Notes: generated from the letters alone by a model not told the origin. 13,787 nucleotides of DNA from Acidobacteriota bacterium (GCA_003222835.1 QHXE01000068.1:1-13787), one strand, 5' to 3'; shown: positions 6,472 through 13,787, counted from the first letter of the stretch. Translations and numbers: made by a program.

Positions 6472-6730
6472 CTAGCCCAGCGTTTCCCATTTCCCAGTCT
6501 CTAGATCTTTGATTTCCAGTTTTCCCCCTTCAGTTTTTGCCTCCGTCTCAAAGATGTTGATTCCGGTATATCCCCCGTCAGCCGGGCGCTCTCTGAGCCA
6601 CCCCGTCCCATCACACAAGAGTTGGCATTTCTCAAAAAACATGGCCTGTCCGTTCCGATGTCCTTTGCCGATCAAACGTGGAAATCGTACAAGTGTACTT
6701 TACATCTCGGGTTACCACACTCGCCGACAT
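6472..6730 (-). pseudogene. Small protein of unknown family with one-base insertion
   Basis: From ATG 6730 (or 6736) the frame reads MSASVVTRDVKYTCTIST and then breaks at a TTT run (6674-6676). Dropping one T joins it to LIGKGHRNGQAMFFEKC, CDGTGWLRERPADGGY and ETEAKTEGGKLEIKDLETG, ending at TAG 6472. The restored product is about 85 residues and the sequence is clearly protein-like, with Cys pairs that would suit an exported or disulfide-bonded domain. No signal peptide is visible. The upstream frame is open to 6877 but is low in protein character. The family is not recognised. A sequencing indel is possible. Confidence 0.5.
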
Positions 6731-6954
6731 GAACATATTCCGTCCCGCGTCATGGACAGATGCATAGGGCGGTCTGCGGTGACGAGTAGTTCGTTTGTTT
6801 CTGTAGTGCCATCTCGTAGCCACTTCTCTCAGGCTCCAAGATTCTCGCCTTCTTGGCGCCCCCTGCCCACTACCCAAAAACCTGGTCCGTCCCCCTCACC
6901 TGGCGCATCGAAGCGTTTTGAGCGCGCACCAAACGAGTTTTCTGTTGCAGTAGG

Positions 6955-7983
6955 TCAGCGGTGCCTCTTTGCCGGTGGTTCAGCCTGCAATTGCGCGAGG
7001 TCATACTTGGTCATATCCGGCGTGTCTTTCGCTTCCACCCAAGTTGTATACCCCGAGTCGAACTCCCCTACGTCATGTTCCATTAGCAATAACTTGGGGG
7101 GCCCTTCCTTTCTAGCCCGAAAAGAAGGGACAACGATTTGCATGTAGTATTCTTCGCCATCTTCTGCATGCAGCGAGTATTGATCCCCCGTCTGCCACAA
7201 CCGGAAATGATACTCACCGGGAGGAAGCGTGAAGTTCAGCTTTTGTCCTTTTCGAGCTTTCCCAATTGGCACCGACCCGCACCAGAGAGTCAGCGATGGG
7301 CCCAACCATATGTGGGGGTAGTACACTATCACCGAGGCGTCTCCGTGCTTCCTTACCACTGGCGCCGGCTGTGCGGCCTCCACTGCGGAACGATCCAGCA
7401 AGGTATCCCCGTTCATCACCGCCGTGAATACTGCTCCTCTCGGGAGAGTCTCTTCTTTCAACGCGAGTAATAAGAGCGTCCCGCCACTGTTCGGAAGAAT
7501 TGGCTCTGCCCATTCAACCGCCGCGTTTGTAACCGCTTCCTTGGGCGCGTCTTGCGCTTGCAGCACCTGCTTTTGCTGGTCAATCAGCATTACCGAATCC
7601 AATCGCAGTTTTAGCCCGCCTCCGTGCCAGTACATGGAAACTTCTTGGCCAGGCTTATATACCTCTGTAATCTCTGTAATCGTCGCCGACGCGGGAGCCT
7701 TGTTCGCGATGACCACCAGGTTGTCCAACTGCACGGGGCCGAGGACCTGAAGTTTGACAGAAGCGCCCGCTTTGGCGGTCCTTATCGAAATCGGTTCCAT
7801 CAAGAACAGCCGCACCGCTGTTCCTTTCGGCAGCCGGATCTTGATTGCGGGAATCTCCGTCGCTCCGGAGGTCCCTGCCTCTGCTTTTGTTGCAGGCTGC
7901 GGCTGCTCCTGCGCCAGACCGTAAGAAACGGCGAGTAACACCATTCCGAATAGCTCTAGGCTTATTTTCCACGTCGTTTTCAT
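6955..7983 (-). CDS. Secreted protein with DUF2846-like C-terminal domain
   Basis: The product has 342 residues. Residues 1-24 are a signal peptide (LFGMVLLAVSYGLA, then QEQPQP), followed by a short Ala/Pro/Glu linker. Residues about 45-190 form a beta-rich domain (IRLPKGTAVRLFLMEPIS, VKLQVLGPVQLDNLVVI) typical of uncharacterised acidobacterial secreted proteins. Residues about 217-290 (VIVYYPHIWLGPSLTLW, GKARKGQKLNFTLPPGEYHF, EYYMQIVV) have the pattern of DUF2846-like beta-sandwich domains: a surface-exposed YY near the start, a PPGEYHF turn, and YY before the last strand. It is probably periplasmic or extracellular; there is no lipobox cysteine. The Shine-Dalgarno is weak. The start lies head to head with TPR debris, so its promoter region is probably rearranged. 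Confidence 0.7.
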   Translation of the reverse strand: MKTTWKISLELFGMVLLAVSYGLAQEQPQPATKAEAGTSGATEIPAIKIRLPKGTAVRLFLMEPISIRTAKAGASVKLQVLGPVQLDNLVVIANKAPASATITEITEVYKPGQEVSMYWHGGGLKLRLDSVMLIDQQKQVLQAQDAPKEAVTNAAVEWAEPILPNSGGTLLLLALKEETLPRGAVFTAVMNGDTLLDRSAVEAAQPAPVVRKHGDASVIVYYPHIWLGPSLTLWCGSVPIGKARKGQKLNFTLPPGEYHFRLWQTGDQYSLHAEDGEEYYMQIVVPSFRARKEGPPKLLLMEHDVGEFDSGYTTWVEAKDTPDMTKYDLAQLQAEPPAKRHR

Positions 7984-8005
7984 ATGCTACTTTATACATC
8001 CAAAA

Positions 8006-8362
8006 TGCCAGCAACGATGGGAAGCTGCCGAGGAGTCACTCAAGAAGTCCGTTTCGCTTTTTGACCCACAAATTGAGAAGGCAATGAAATCGGAGAACGA
8101 ATTCAGCCGCACGGAACATGCCGGGAACTTGCTCGGGTCGAAGACAAGAAGTCTCGCGTACCTAGGGATTGTATATCTGCGTGAAGGGCGTACCGCCGAG
8201 GCCCTGAGAACGGGAGAACTGGCCTACGACGAAGCGACACAACCGCACGTATCGTCTACGTTCGTGAACGAAGTTGTGAAGGTAGGCCGCTCGATTGTAC
8301 AGGTCAGTGGGGACGAAGGCGCCATCACAAAGTGGTCACAACGCAGTCAGCGCCAGGAGTAG
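8006..8362 (+). pseudogene. TPR protein, C-terminal remnant
   Basis: The open frame from about 8006 reads RWEAAEESLKKSVSLFDPQI, then SLAYLGIVYLREGRTAEAL and FVNEVVKVGRSIVQVSGDE, ending at TAG 8360-8362. The LAYLGIVYLREGRTAEAL block is a clear tetratricopeptide helix pair, and the tail matches the ends of secreted TPR proteins common in Acidobacteriota. There is no ribosome binding site or credible start before 8006; the ATG at 8084 lies inside the repeat region. The 5' part was therefore lost, next to the start of the oppositely oriented secreted-protein gene. Confidence 0.6.
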
Positions 8363-8579
8363 CGCTGCCCGGATATCAAGTGAGACTTGGATTGGTCTCA
8401 TTGAGGCCGAGCGTTACATTGAGTTCGAAACGAGGTAAAGGGTACCGCCTGAGGTCGTTGAAAACAAAAACCTATGACTTCACGACCACGGTAGCGGCTA
8501 GGGTCTCGACGGAACATCTTGTGGGCAGGTTGACTGAGGAAGACATCGTGCCCTGAGTTGCGAAGCGAAGGGCGCGTCC
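8363..8579. other. No recognisable feature
   Basis: Between the TPR remnant and the membrane-protein gene I see no convincing gene. A 74-residue frame on the plus strand (8332-8556) and a longer minus-strand frame have no recognisable domain or start signal. GAAGGG at about 8566-8571 probably serves the ATG at 8580. Confidence 0.3.
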
Positions 8580-8625
8580 ATGATCGAACGCATGAGGAAC
8601 ACAATCGGTATCGTGGGAATCGCGT

Positions 8626-9204
8626 TTGGTCCCGATCGCGGTGGTTTTCACCTTCGCAGCGTTGAGCGGGCTGGCAGGCACTCATAAGCCTTATCAGGAA
8701 TGGCTGACAGCGAGGCTGCCCTGGACGCGTGGGCAGATCGAGTATCTTTTTATTATCAATGCTGGGATCTATTTGCTGCTGGAGGTGATTTGCGAGCGGT
8801 TCCCAGTGTCCCAAATGCGTTCAGCGGGCAAGGCCTTTCGATTTGCAATACCTGGACACGTGCTGACCTCGCTGTTCTTCCTCGGGCTGGCCGCGACGGA
8901 ACGGTGGGAAGATCAATTAAACAATCTCTTGATGCAGAGAGAGGCGCGCGTGTTTGAAATGCTATTGCCGGCAGCGGCGCTGGTATTTGTCTATGGAAGC
9001 ATCCGGAAGCAGATGAAGAATTATTTCATTGTGGGAATGATATTTCTGGCGATCGGGCCGGTGCGGCTGCAACAAGACATTTTCAAGCAGAGGTCGCGCT
9101 GGCCGATCCTGCTGCTGATTCTGGGATCCTTGCTGATGGTGAGCGCGACGCGCTATTCAGCTATCAAAATGGCCCTGGCGCGGATGGTCCGGCGCGGGGG
9201 CTGA
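8626..9204 (+). CDS. Six-helix integral membrane protein of unknown function
   Basis: The open frame from TTG 8626 gives 192 residues with about six transmembrane segments: IAVVFTFAALSGLAG, YLFIINAGIYLLLEVI, HVLTSLFFLGLAAT, MLLPAAALVFVYGSI, NYFIVGMIFLAIGPV and WPILLLILGSLLMV. The loops are short and Arg/Lys-rich. The family is not recognised. The better start is ATG 8580, with GAAGGG 8 nt upstream, but it lies in another frame (MIERMRNTIGIVGIA). Removing one T from the TTT at 8625-8627 joins the two frames into a smooth first helix (IGIVGIALVPIAVVFTF), giving 207 residues. The gene therefore carries either a real one-base insertion or a sequencing error; with a TTG start a shorter product is still possible. 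Confidence 0.6.
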   Translation: MVPIAVVFTFAALSGLAGTHKPYQEWLTARLPWTRGQIEYLFIINAGIYLLLEVICERFPVSQMRSAGKAFRFAIPGHVLTSLFFLGLAATERWEDQLNNLLMQREARVFEMLLPAAALVFVYGSIRKQMKNYFIVGMIFLAIGPVRLQQDIFKQRSRWPILLLILGSLLMVSATRYSAIKMALARMVRRGG

Positions 9205-9363
9205 GGATCTCGCAGAAGTGACTCAGCGTCGGGCTCATCCACCATTGCGTTCAAGGATGCGCCACTTGGACGAGTCAACTAACAGCACATGTCTGGCAAC
9301 TCTGACGTAACGCGGTTAGGTTAGGAAAGGGTTGCTGACATTACCAGGCACTAGCGCCAAGAC

Positions 9364-10356
9364 GTGATAAATTCGGCTTCGTGCTGCTCAGTCTCCACGA
9401 CAGACGGTGGGCAGTTCTTGTTTGAATGTGTCTCTACCTCACTCAAACGAACTGATTCGCAGTTCTGGCACCGCGGAGGGAGGCTGAAAAATGACAGTTT
9501 GGGACACTTCGCACGATATCGTGACCTCCTCGTTTGGTCTCCGGAAGTCGATGACGACGACCAATACGAAGACCAACACAAAGCGATCGAAGAAAGCCTG
9601 GTTGCCGACTTTAGCGTGCATTACCCACCCTCATCGCAGGAGGATGTTGCTTGGTTCAGAAATGCCCTGGAGCACGAACAACGAGAGTTTTTTGCTGCGT
9701 TCGTTTTTCAGAAATCACGCGGAGTTCCGGAGGTTCTCTACGAAACAATGATACGCGCCGCCGTGTACGAGCGCGACCCAAGCAAGAACCGTGCATTTGT
9801 GGAGCCATACGTTGCAACCTTCGGACTGCGCCGCGTGAGCGAAACGTTGCTTGAGCGGTTCGAAAACGGGTCAGATCAGGAGAAAGCAGGCGTAGTGCAG
9901 GCCATGTATCACGCAGGTCTAATAGGAGTGAGAGATTCTTACTGGCGCCGGCCGGATTCGGACGCAGTGTTCAAATTGGTGGGAGATCTCTGGATGCGCC
10001 AGCGTTGTCTCCTACTGCGGGAATTCGTGAGTAATCCGAGCGTATTGGTGCGCCAACGCATTATCCCCCATCTAGATCTGACGAACGTGTCGTCTTACCC
10101 TGACGAGTTTAAGCCACTCGTGCCGCAAGCAATTCAAATCGCAAGGAATCATACGGACGGTTACATCCGCCATCGTGTTGAAATACAAATGGGCTCCAAC
10201 GAAACACAGCTCTTCTCTCCGTTGCCTGCAATGGATCGATCGGATACTGAAGATCTGCCAGAAGGTGGAACTCAGGAGTCGATCGGGAGAGCGACAAGAA
10301 GCATGATACCACGCCTCAAATCGTTCATTACTCGTTTGCGGCGATGGGGCCCCTGA
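9364..10356 (+). CDS. Helical protein of unknown function upstream of ADP-ribosylglycohydrolase
   Basis: The open frame gives 330 residues from GTG 9364. The first 50 or so look little like protein, and no ribosome binding site precedes them. From about residue 52 (RYRDLLVWSPEVDDDDQ) the sequence is clearly coding: acidic and mainly helical (ADFSVHY, EDVAWFRNALEHEQREFF, AGVVQAMYHAGLIGV, LVRQRIIPHLDL), with a HEAT-like feel in the middle. There is no signal peptide or membrane segment. The strongest Shine-Dalgarno, GGAGGGAGG at 9475-9483, is ideally placed for ATG 9491, but that ATG is in another frame. TTG 9499 is in frame but 15 nt away. Either the start is unusual or a base was lost just after 9491. 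The gene is 176 bp before the glycohydrolase on the same strand and may form an operon with it. Confidence 0.6.
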   Translation: MINSASCCSVSTTDGGQFLFECVSTSLKRTDSQFWHRGGRLKNDSLGHFARYRDLLVWSPEVDDDDQYEDQHKAIEESLVADFSVHYPPSSQEDVAWFRNALEHEQREFFAAFVFQKSRGVPEVLYETMIRAAVYERDPSKNRAFVEPYVATFGLRRVSETLLERFENGSDQEKAGVVQAMYHAGLIGVRDSYWRRPDSDAVFKLVGDLWMRQRCLLLREFVSNPSVLVRQRIIPHLDLTNVSSYPDEFKPLVPQAIQIARNHTDGYIRHRVEIQMGSNETQLFSPLPAMDRSDTEDLPEGGTQESIGRATRSMIPRLKSFITRLRRWGP

Positions 10357-10532
10357 CAGGTTTGGCCCTTCGACCTCAGGATTTGCTGTAGTCGCAAAAG
10401 CTGATGCGCCAGGGCTGGATGTGCGTAGACAAGACATGGTCAGGGCATTTTGACAATTTTGGAAAATCCGAGGAGCGACTACACTAAGGATTTGCGAAAA
10501 GATAAGGTTGAAGTCGGAATTTACGGATACCG

Positions 10533-11570
10533 ATGATCCCTCCGAGGGAACACTTCAGCGGCTGCCTCGTCGGCCAATGTTTGGGTGACGCACTCGGATT
10601 TCAAGTGGAAGGATCCCCGCCAGATACCTGCAGCCAATATGTGAGAGGAGAGCTTGGATCTTTCCAAAGAGGGGGACCATTTCCTAAGCGCAGGGCAGCG
10701 CCTGTCGGTCAATACACCGACGATTCCCAGTTGGCGCGCGAGCTAATGCAAAGTTACGCTGCACATGGACAGCTTAAACCAGATGACTACGCGGGCCGAA
10801 TTGCAGCTATCTTTGCGGAATCTCGAATCGTGGGACGCGGCCTCGCAACAGAGACGGCGGCCCAGCGACTCATTCAGGGGGTACCATGGGACGAAGCGGG
10901 TGTGCCGGCTCCGTCGGCGGGAAATGGCAGCGCCATGCGGGCAGGCCCCGTAGGGCTTCTCTACGGGGACGATCTCCCAGAGATGATCCGAGTCGCGCAT
11001 GACCAGGGTCGCATCACGCACAAGGACAATCGTTGTTCGGCGGGTGCGATCGCCATTGCAGGTGCGGTCGCTCTGGCGTCGCGCCCCGGCGAAGTGCATG
11101 TTGAATCTTGGGTTCGCCAGCTGAGCGAATGGATTGTGCCAATGGATAAGTCTTTCGCTCAGGACCTCCTGGGTTTAGTTCACTGGGTGGGGTTGCCACC
11201 TGCGGAAGCTGTGCAGTTGATTTCCCGCTGCGGCCCTCCTGACTTTGAGGACGATTGGAAGTGGATTTCGCCCTTCGTCGTTCCCAGCGTGCTTTGGAGT
11301 CTCTACTCCTTCTTCCGAACGCCGAAAGATTACTGGACGACAATTGGCACCGCGATTGAGGTTGGCGGCGACGTTGATACGACGGCCGCTATGGCCGGTG
11401 CCATCAGCGGCGCACACCTCGGTCTCGAGCGGCTGCCGATCGCTGCGGCACACCAGTTGACCGATCAAGGTACCTGGGGATTCGCGGCCCTAGTTGAATT
11501 GGCCCATCGCTGCCACACCCTGAAGATCGCACCCCAGAACCGCTTTGCGAAACCTCGGGACGGCATGTAG
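10533..11570 (+). CDS. ADP-ribosylglycohydrolase (ARH/DraG family)
   Basis: The product has 345 residues, full length for the family. These enzymes remove ADP-ribose from proteins or nucleic acids, or cleave related ADP-ribosyl compounds, using two Mg ions. All key motifs are present: GDALG at residues 18-22, YTDDSQ at 61-66 (metal ligands), GNGSAMR at 130-136, ITHKD at 161-165, and GGDVDTTAAMAGAI at 278-291, whose Asp280, Asp282 and Thr283 complete the dinuclear metal site. It should therefore be active. It is cytosolic. The ATG at 10533 starts just before the conserved FSGCLVGQCLGDALG helix; its ribosome binding site is weak. It follows the helical unknown gene. No ADP-ribosyltransferase is visible in the window, so the substrate is open; the ARPP-1 gene 6.4 kb away is a possible partner. 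Confidence 0.92.
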   Translation: MIPPREHFSGCLVGQCLGDALGFQVEGSPPDTCSQYVRGELGSFQRGGPFPKRRAAPVGQYTDDSQLARELMQSYAAHGQLKPDDYAGRIAAIFAESRIVGRGLATETAAQRLIQGVPWDEAGVPAPSAGNGSAMRAGPVGLLYGDDLPEMIRVAHDQGRITHKDNRCSAGAIAIAGAVALASRPGEVHVESWVRQLSEWIVPMDKSFAQDLLGLVHWVGLPPAEAVQLISRCGPPDFEDDWKWISPFVVPSVLWSLYSFFRTPKDYWTTIGTAIEVGGDVDTTAAMAGAISGAHLGLERLPIAAAHQLTDQGTWGFAALVELAHRCHTLKIAPQNRFAKPRDGM

Positions 11571-12000
11571 AAAATAACTGTCGCGAACGGGATTTGCAAG
11601 CCGGTCCTACCAAAGCGGTCCAGAATATAACAATGTTACAGTATCACAATGTTATATAGAATCGAAAACTTACCACCGTGAAGGGCAAAGGCAACTCGAA
11701 ATAAGGGTTGGAGGGACTACGAACGCCAGGGTAGGCGTCAACAACCTGCCCGAGGATTCCTTCGCTTTCTTCAAGGTGCGGGCACAGAGGCATTCGTTGC
11801 CGAAGACGTGGAGTTCCCCCCAACCGCCTGCGCCACCTGTCTCTGGCGAATTGATACTCGTTACTGCCGCTGCAAAGCAATTATCTGCCGGCCAAGCCGC
11901 CAAGGGACAACCTGAGTTTCCCGAGGCACTTGTCCAAGATTTGCCGTCGTTGAGGAGCCACTATTCCTTCTGCACTGCATCCGCGGTGCAGGAGGGCAGA
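11571..12000. other. Gene-free stretch with AT-rich repeat, before integrase fragment
   Basis: No gene could be supported on either strand. Frames on the minus strand (11644-11880, 11670-11903) and the upstream extension of the integrase frame lack recognisable domains. The only clear structure is the AT-rich repeat at 11625-11657. The stretch separates chromosomal-looking genes from mobile-element debris. Confidence 0.4.
11625..11657. repeat. AT-rich inverted and direct repeat, possible operator or attachment-site remnant
   Basis: Seen directly: ATATAACA (11625-11632) and TGTTATAT (11650-11657) form a perfect 8-bp inverted repeat, and ACAATGTTA occurs twice in the same orientation, 16 bp apart (11630-11638 and 11646-11654). 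The left part also contains the palindrome TAACA-A-TGTTA. The tract is far more AT-rich than its surroundings. This layout suits a dimeric repressor operator; an integrase arm or core site is an alternative, given the integrase fragment 340 bp downstream. Confidence 0.5.
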
Positions 12001-12246
12001 ATGCAACGTGGAAGTTTGATCAGAAAGAATCGCAAACAGGGTCCTGATGTCTGGCAGTTTCGGTGGTCGGAAAAAGGTCCGGAAGGCAGACGAATCTACC
12101 GTAAGAGAGTTATCGGAACACTGGAGCAATATCCCTCTGAAGATGCTGCCCGCCGCGCGGTTGTTGGCCTCGTCTCGGAAATCAATTCGAGCGATCGGAG
12201 ATGCGACTACATGACAACCAGCATCGGGGATCCCCCTGTGTTCTGA
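12001..12246 (+). pseudogene. Tyrosine recombinase/integrase, N-terminal remnant
   Basis: The frame encodes 81 residues from ATG 12001, with GGAGGG ideally spaced upstream. The start MQRGSLIRKNRKQGPDVW, then FRWSEKGPEGRRIYRKRVIG and YPSEDAARRAVVGLVSEIN, is the arm-type DNA-binding N-terminus found in a family of acidobacterial phage-type integrases. The family is usually about 350-400 residues long; here it ends after EINSSDRRCDYMTTSIG at a TGA. The core-binding and catalytic domains (with the R-H-R-Y residues) are absent from all downstream frames. It is a dead fragment of a mobile element. The frame is open upstream to 11776, but that part shows no homology. Confidence 0.7.
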
Positions 12247-12317
12247 GCAGTCAAGCAGTCTACGGCATGCCGTCACAACGCCGTGAATCAACGAGCGTCT
12301 TCGGTTTGGGGAAGTGC

Positions 12318-12521
12318 TCATGCAGGATTCGTTGCAGTGCGCCTCGTGCGGTAGAAACCTCCCACCACAACAAACAAAAGTAGCGCGGTCAGCGCGACCG
12401 CAACAAAAGTCCAAATCGAAACAGCGGCCTTCACGCTCGTCACATAATTGGGAACTTCAACAAGACCCCACAGCGGCTCCGAGAGGCGTTCTTGATCAGT
12501 CAGTGATGGGTTACGCGTCAT
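12318..12521 (-). CDS. Small single-pass membrane protein
   Basis: The product has 67 residues. A polar N-terminus (MTRNPSLTDQERLSEPLWG) precedes one strong transmembrane helix at about residues 33-56 (SIWTFVAVALTALLLFVVVG), and the Arg-rich tail YRTRRTATNPA would stay in the cytoplasm. The ATG at 12521 has GGAG about 10 nt upstream. It is divergent from the alpha/beta hydrolase gene, with 81 bp between the two starts. The family is not recognised. The amino-acid pattern is convincing for a gene, but the size leaves some doubt. Confidence 0.55.
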   Translation of the reverse strand: MTRNPSLTDQERLSEPLWGLVEVPNYVTSVKAAVSIWTFVAVALTALLLFVVVGGFYRTRRTATNPA

Positions 12522-12602
12522 CCCGGACTTGCTCCACCTGGCCTTCCCTCAACTTGCGCATTTACTTTCCCGCCCTCGTTAAACTACTCTCGCGTTATCC
12601 CA

Positions 12603-13499
12603 ATGGGAGCCCAGGATGCCTCAAGAAAACCTTTCCACCGCCGTCTCTTGAGCCACTTTTTCACCATCGTTGTCGCCTATCTCTTGGTCCTGGTGCTCGT
12701 CCGCATGTTCGAATCGCACCTGATCTTCTTCCCGAACTATCCTGGCCGCCTCGACGGCGACTGGCATCCTCGTGGCCTGAATGTGGAAGACGTTTGGCTC
12801 ACGGCCTCTGACGGTGTCAAGCTCCACGCGTGGTGGATCCCTGGCGACAAGGCGAGATTTACTTTCCTCGCCTTTCAAGGCAACGCCTCCAACATCGCCA
12901 ACCGCTCACCAATCTATGAATTTCTCCGCAGCACACATGCAAACGTATTTGCCCTGGAATACCGCGGTTACGGTCACAGCGAAGGGAAGCCGAGCGAAGC
13001 TGGCGTCTACCGCGATGCCGAAGCGGCCTACGAATACCTTGTGAACACAAAAGGCACCGACCCCAAAGCGATCATTTGCTTCGGACAATCCTTCGGCACC
13101 GCTGTGGCCACTCACTTGGCAGCCCACCGCCAGGTCGCTGGTGTCGTGCTTGAGGCCCCGTTCCCATCCGCTTCTCGAGTCGCCCGCAAGGTTTTTTGGT
13201 TTCTCCCGGGCGTCAGCCTTCTTGTGCATGGGCAGCTCGATACGCAAGCATGGCTAAAGGAAATCCGCGCTCCCGTTCTGATCGTCCACTGCAGTCAGGA
13301 TCCCGTTATTCCTTTTCAATTCGGACAGGAAGTATATGACGCAGCCCTTCCTCCCAAACACTTCCTTCAAATCAACGGTTACTGCCACGAAGAGTCCTCC
13401 GTCATCGCCCCAACTCAATACCGCACTGCTCTGCAGGAGTTCCTGGCTAGAGTTTGGCAGGCCGGCGTCTCAGCTCCACAAAGAAGTGACGTGCGCTAA
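12603..13499 (+). CDS. Membrane-anchored alpha/beta hydrolase (BEM46/ABHD-like)
   Basis: The product has 298 residues. One N-terminal membrane anchor lies at about residues 16-36 (SHFFTIVVAYLLVLVLV), followed by FFPNYPGRL, typical of the BEM46/ABHD13/17-like branch of the serine hydrolase superfamily. Catalytic elements are in order: an oxyanion segment FQGNASN (91-97), LEYRGYGHSEG (119-128), the nucleophile elbow GQSFGT with Ser163, Asp233 in CSQDPVIP and His262 in YCHEE. GQSFG is a common variant of GHSxG. Substrate is unknown; esters or acyl groups at the membrane are likely. The ATG at 12603 starts directly before the basic residues of the anchor, though no strong ribosome binding site is visible. 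Mobile-element debris lies on both sides. Confidence 0.85.
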   Translation: MGAQDASRKPFHRRLLSHFFTIVVAYLLVLVLVRMFESHLIFFPNYPGRLDGDWHPRGLNVEDVWLTASDGVKLHAWWIPGDKARFTFLAFQGNASNIANRSPIYEFLRSTHANVFALEYRGYGHSEGKPSEAGVYRDAEAAYEYLVNTKGTDPKAIICFGQSFGTAVATHLAAHRQVAGVVLEAPFPSASRVARKVFWFLPGVSLLVHGQLDTQAWLKEIRAPVLIVHCSQDPVIPFQFGQEVYDAALPPKHFLQINGYCHEESSVIAPTQYRTALQEFLARVWQAGVSAPQRSDVR

Positions 13500-13513
13500 G
13501 GGACGGTTTGGAA

Positions 13514-13786
13514 CTATTCTCGGCCAGCCCAGTTCGAGGATACCGCCATTGATCTCCGCGAAAGCGTTTCTGGACTACGACGGACGCAAGTCTCGGGAGC
13601 CAGCACAACTCCTGATAGTCGCATTATCGGAGGCTTTGTGTGATAGGAGGCGTTGTCGTGGATGAGAATCGCACCTTGCCGCTGATAGCGCCGCGCCAAG
13701 TTTTGCAGAAAGGCCAAGTAGGTTTCGGCATTGAATACGCAGTCCCGCAGATAATGAAACCGTACCTTCCGCAACTCGATGGCGCC
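13514..13786 (-). pseudogene. IS630-family transposase fragment (cut by right edge)
   Basis: The frame enters from the right edge and reads FHYLRDCVFNAETYLAFLQN and then ILIHDNASYHTKP, which is the DDE_3-type catalytic region of IS630-family transposases around the second catalytic Asp (HDNASYH). After this point the family pattern (a Pro-rich YSPELNPIE-like block with the last catalytic Glu) is missing. The frame continues with unrelated residues to a stop at 13514, and the other frames do not recover the block. The C-terminus is therefore lost or scrambled. Only one side of the element is in the window, so its terminal repeats cannot be checked. Confidence 0.65.
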
Positions 13787-13787
13787 G

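Noticed and set aside
6509..7147. 212-residue open frame on the plus strand
   Set aside because: It is antisense to the small broken gene and to the end of the secreted DUF2846-like protein. It is Ser/Pro/Arg-rich with no domain, as expected for a shadow frame.
10456..10467. ATTTT-GG-AAAAT inverted repeat before the glycohydrolase, with TTGACA nearby
   Set aside because: No -10 box lies at proper spacing from TTGACA, and the repeat is short and simple, so chance is likely.
11776..12000. Upstream extension of the integrase frame
   Set aside because: The family starts at MQRGSLI, and a strong ribosome site lies directly before ATG 12001. The extension is Pro/Ala-rich with no homology.
11881..12414. 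177-residue open frame on the minus strand
   Set aside because: It lies opposite the recognised integrase N-terminus. It is Cys/Arg-rich with no domain and no ribosome binding site.

Overview
The window (about 57% G+C by eye) looks like an accessory stretch of an Acidobacteriota chromosome, probably from soil. Three signs point there: a small helix-turn-helix family with SWKEIA and RTVQRWE motifs, an integrase N-terminus of the MQRGSLIRKNRK type, and several secreted proteins and TPR debris typical of that phylum. This assignment rests on recalled family features, not on a database search.

Left part (1-6119, all minus strand). Read in the direction of transcription, the order is: an RtcR-like sigma-54 activator with an N-terminal CARF-type sensor (6119 to 4281); an ARPP-1 family protein (4149 to 3160); two small HTH proteins (3092 to 2430), the first broken by a perfect 10-bp tandem duplication; a frameshifted secreted protein (2130 to 1764); a secreted parallel beta-helix protein (1438 to 242); and the N-terminus of another secreted protein that runs off the left edge. 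The 131-bp gap between activator and ARPP-1 carries a complete sigma-54 control region: a 21-bp near-palindrome, a consensus IHF site and a -24/-12 promoter. This is the most interesting unit in the window: a ligand-sensing enhancer-binding protein that appears to switch on an ARPP-1 gene. The broken secreted gene and the beta-helix gene share a conserved 5' leader with a possible hairpin.

Middle (6120-9204). This is a debris zone: a C-terminal aldo/keto reductase remnant, a frameshifted small protein, an intact secreted protein with a DUF2846-like tail, a C-terminal TPR remnant, and a six-helix membrane protein with a probable extra base near its start.

Right part (9364-13787). A helical protein of unknown function precedes an intact ADP-ribosylglycohydrolase on the plus strand. 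After it come an AT-rich repeat and a truncated integrase, then a small membrane protein divergent from a membrane-anchored alpha/beta hydrolase, and finally an IS630-type transposase fragment at the right edge. ARPP-1 domains are named for their association with ADP-ribosylglycohydrolases, so finding both within 7 kb may be meaningful. They are on opposite strands with debris between them, so a functional link is only a hypothesis.
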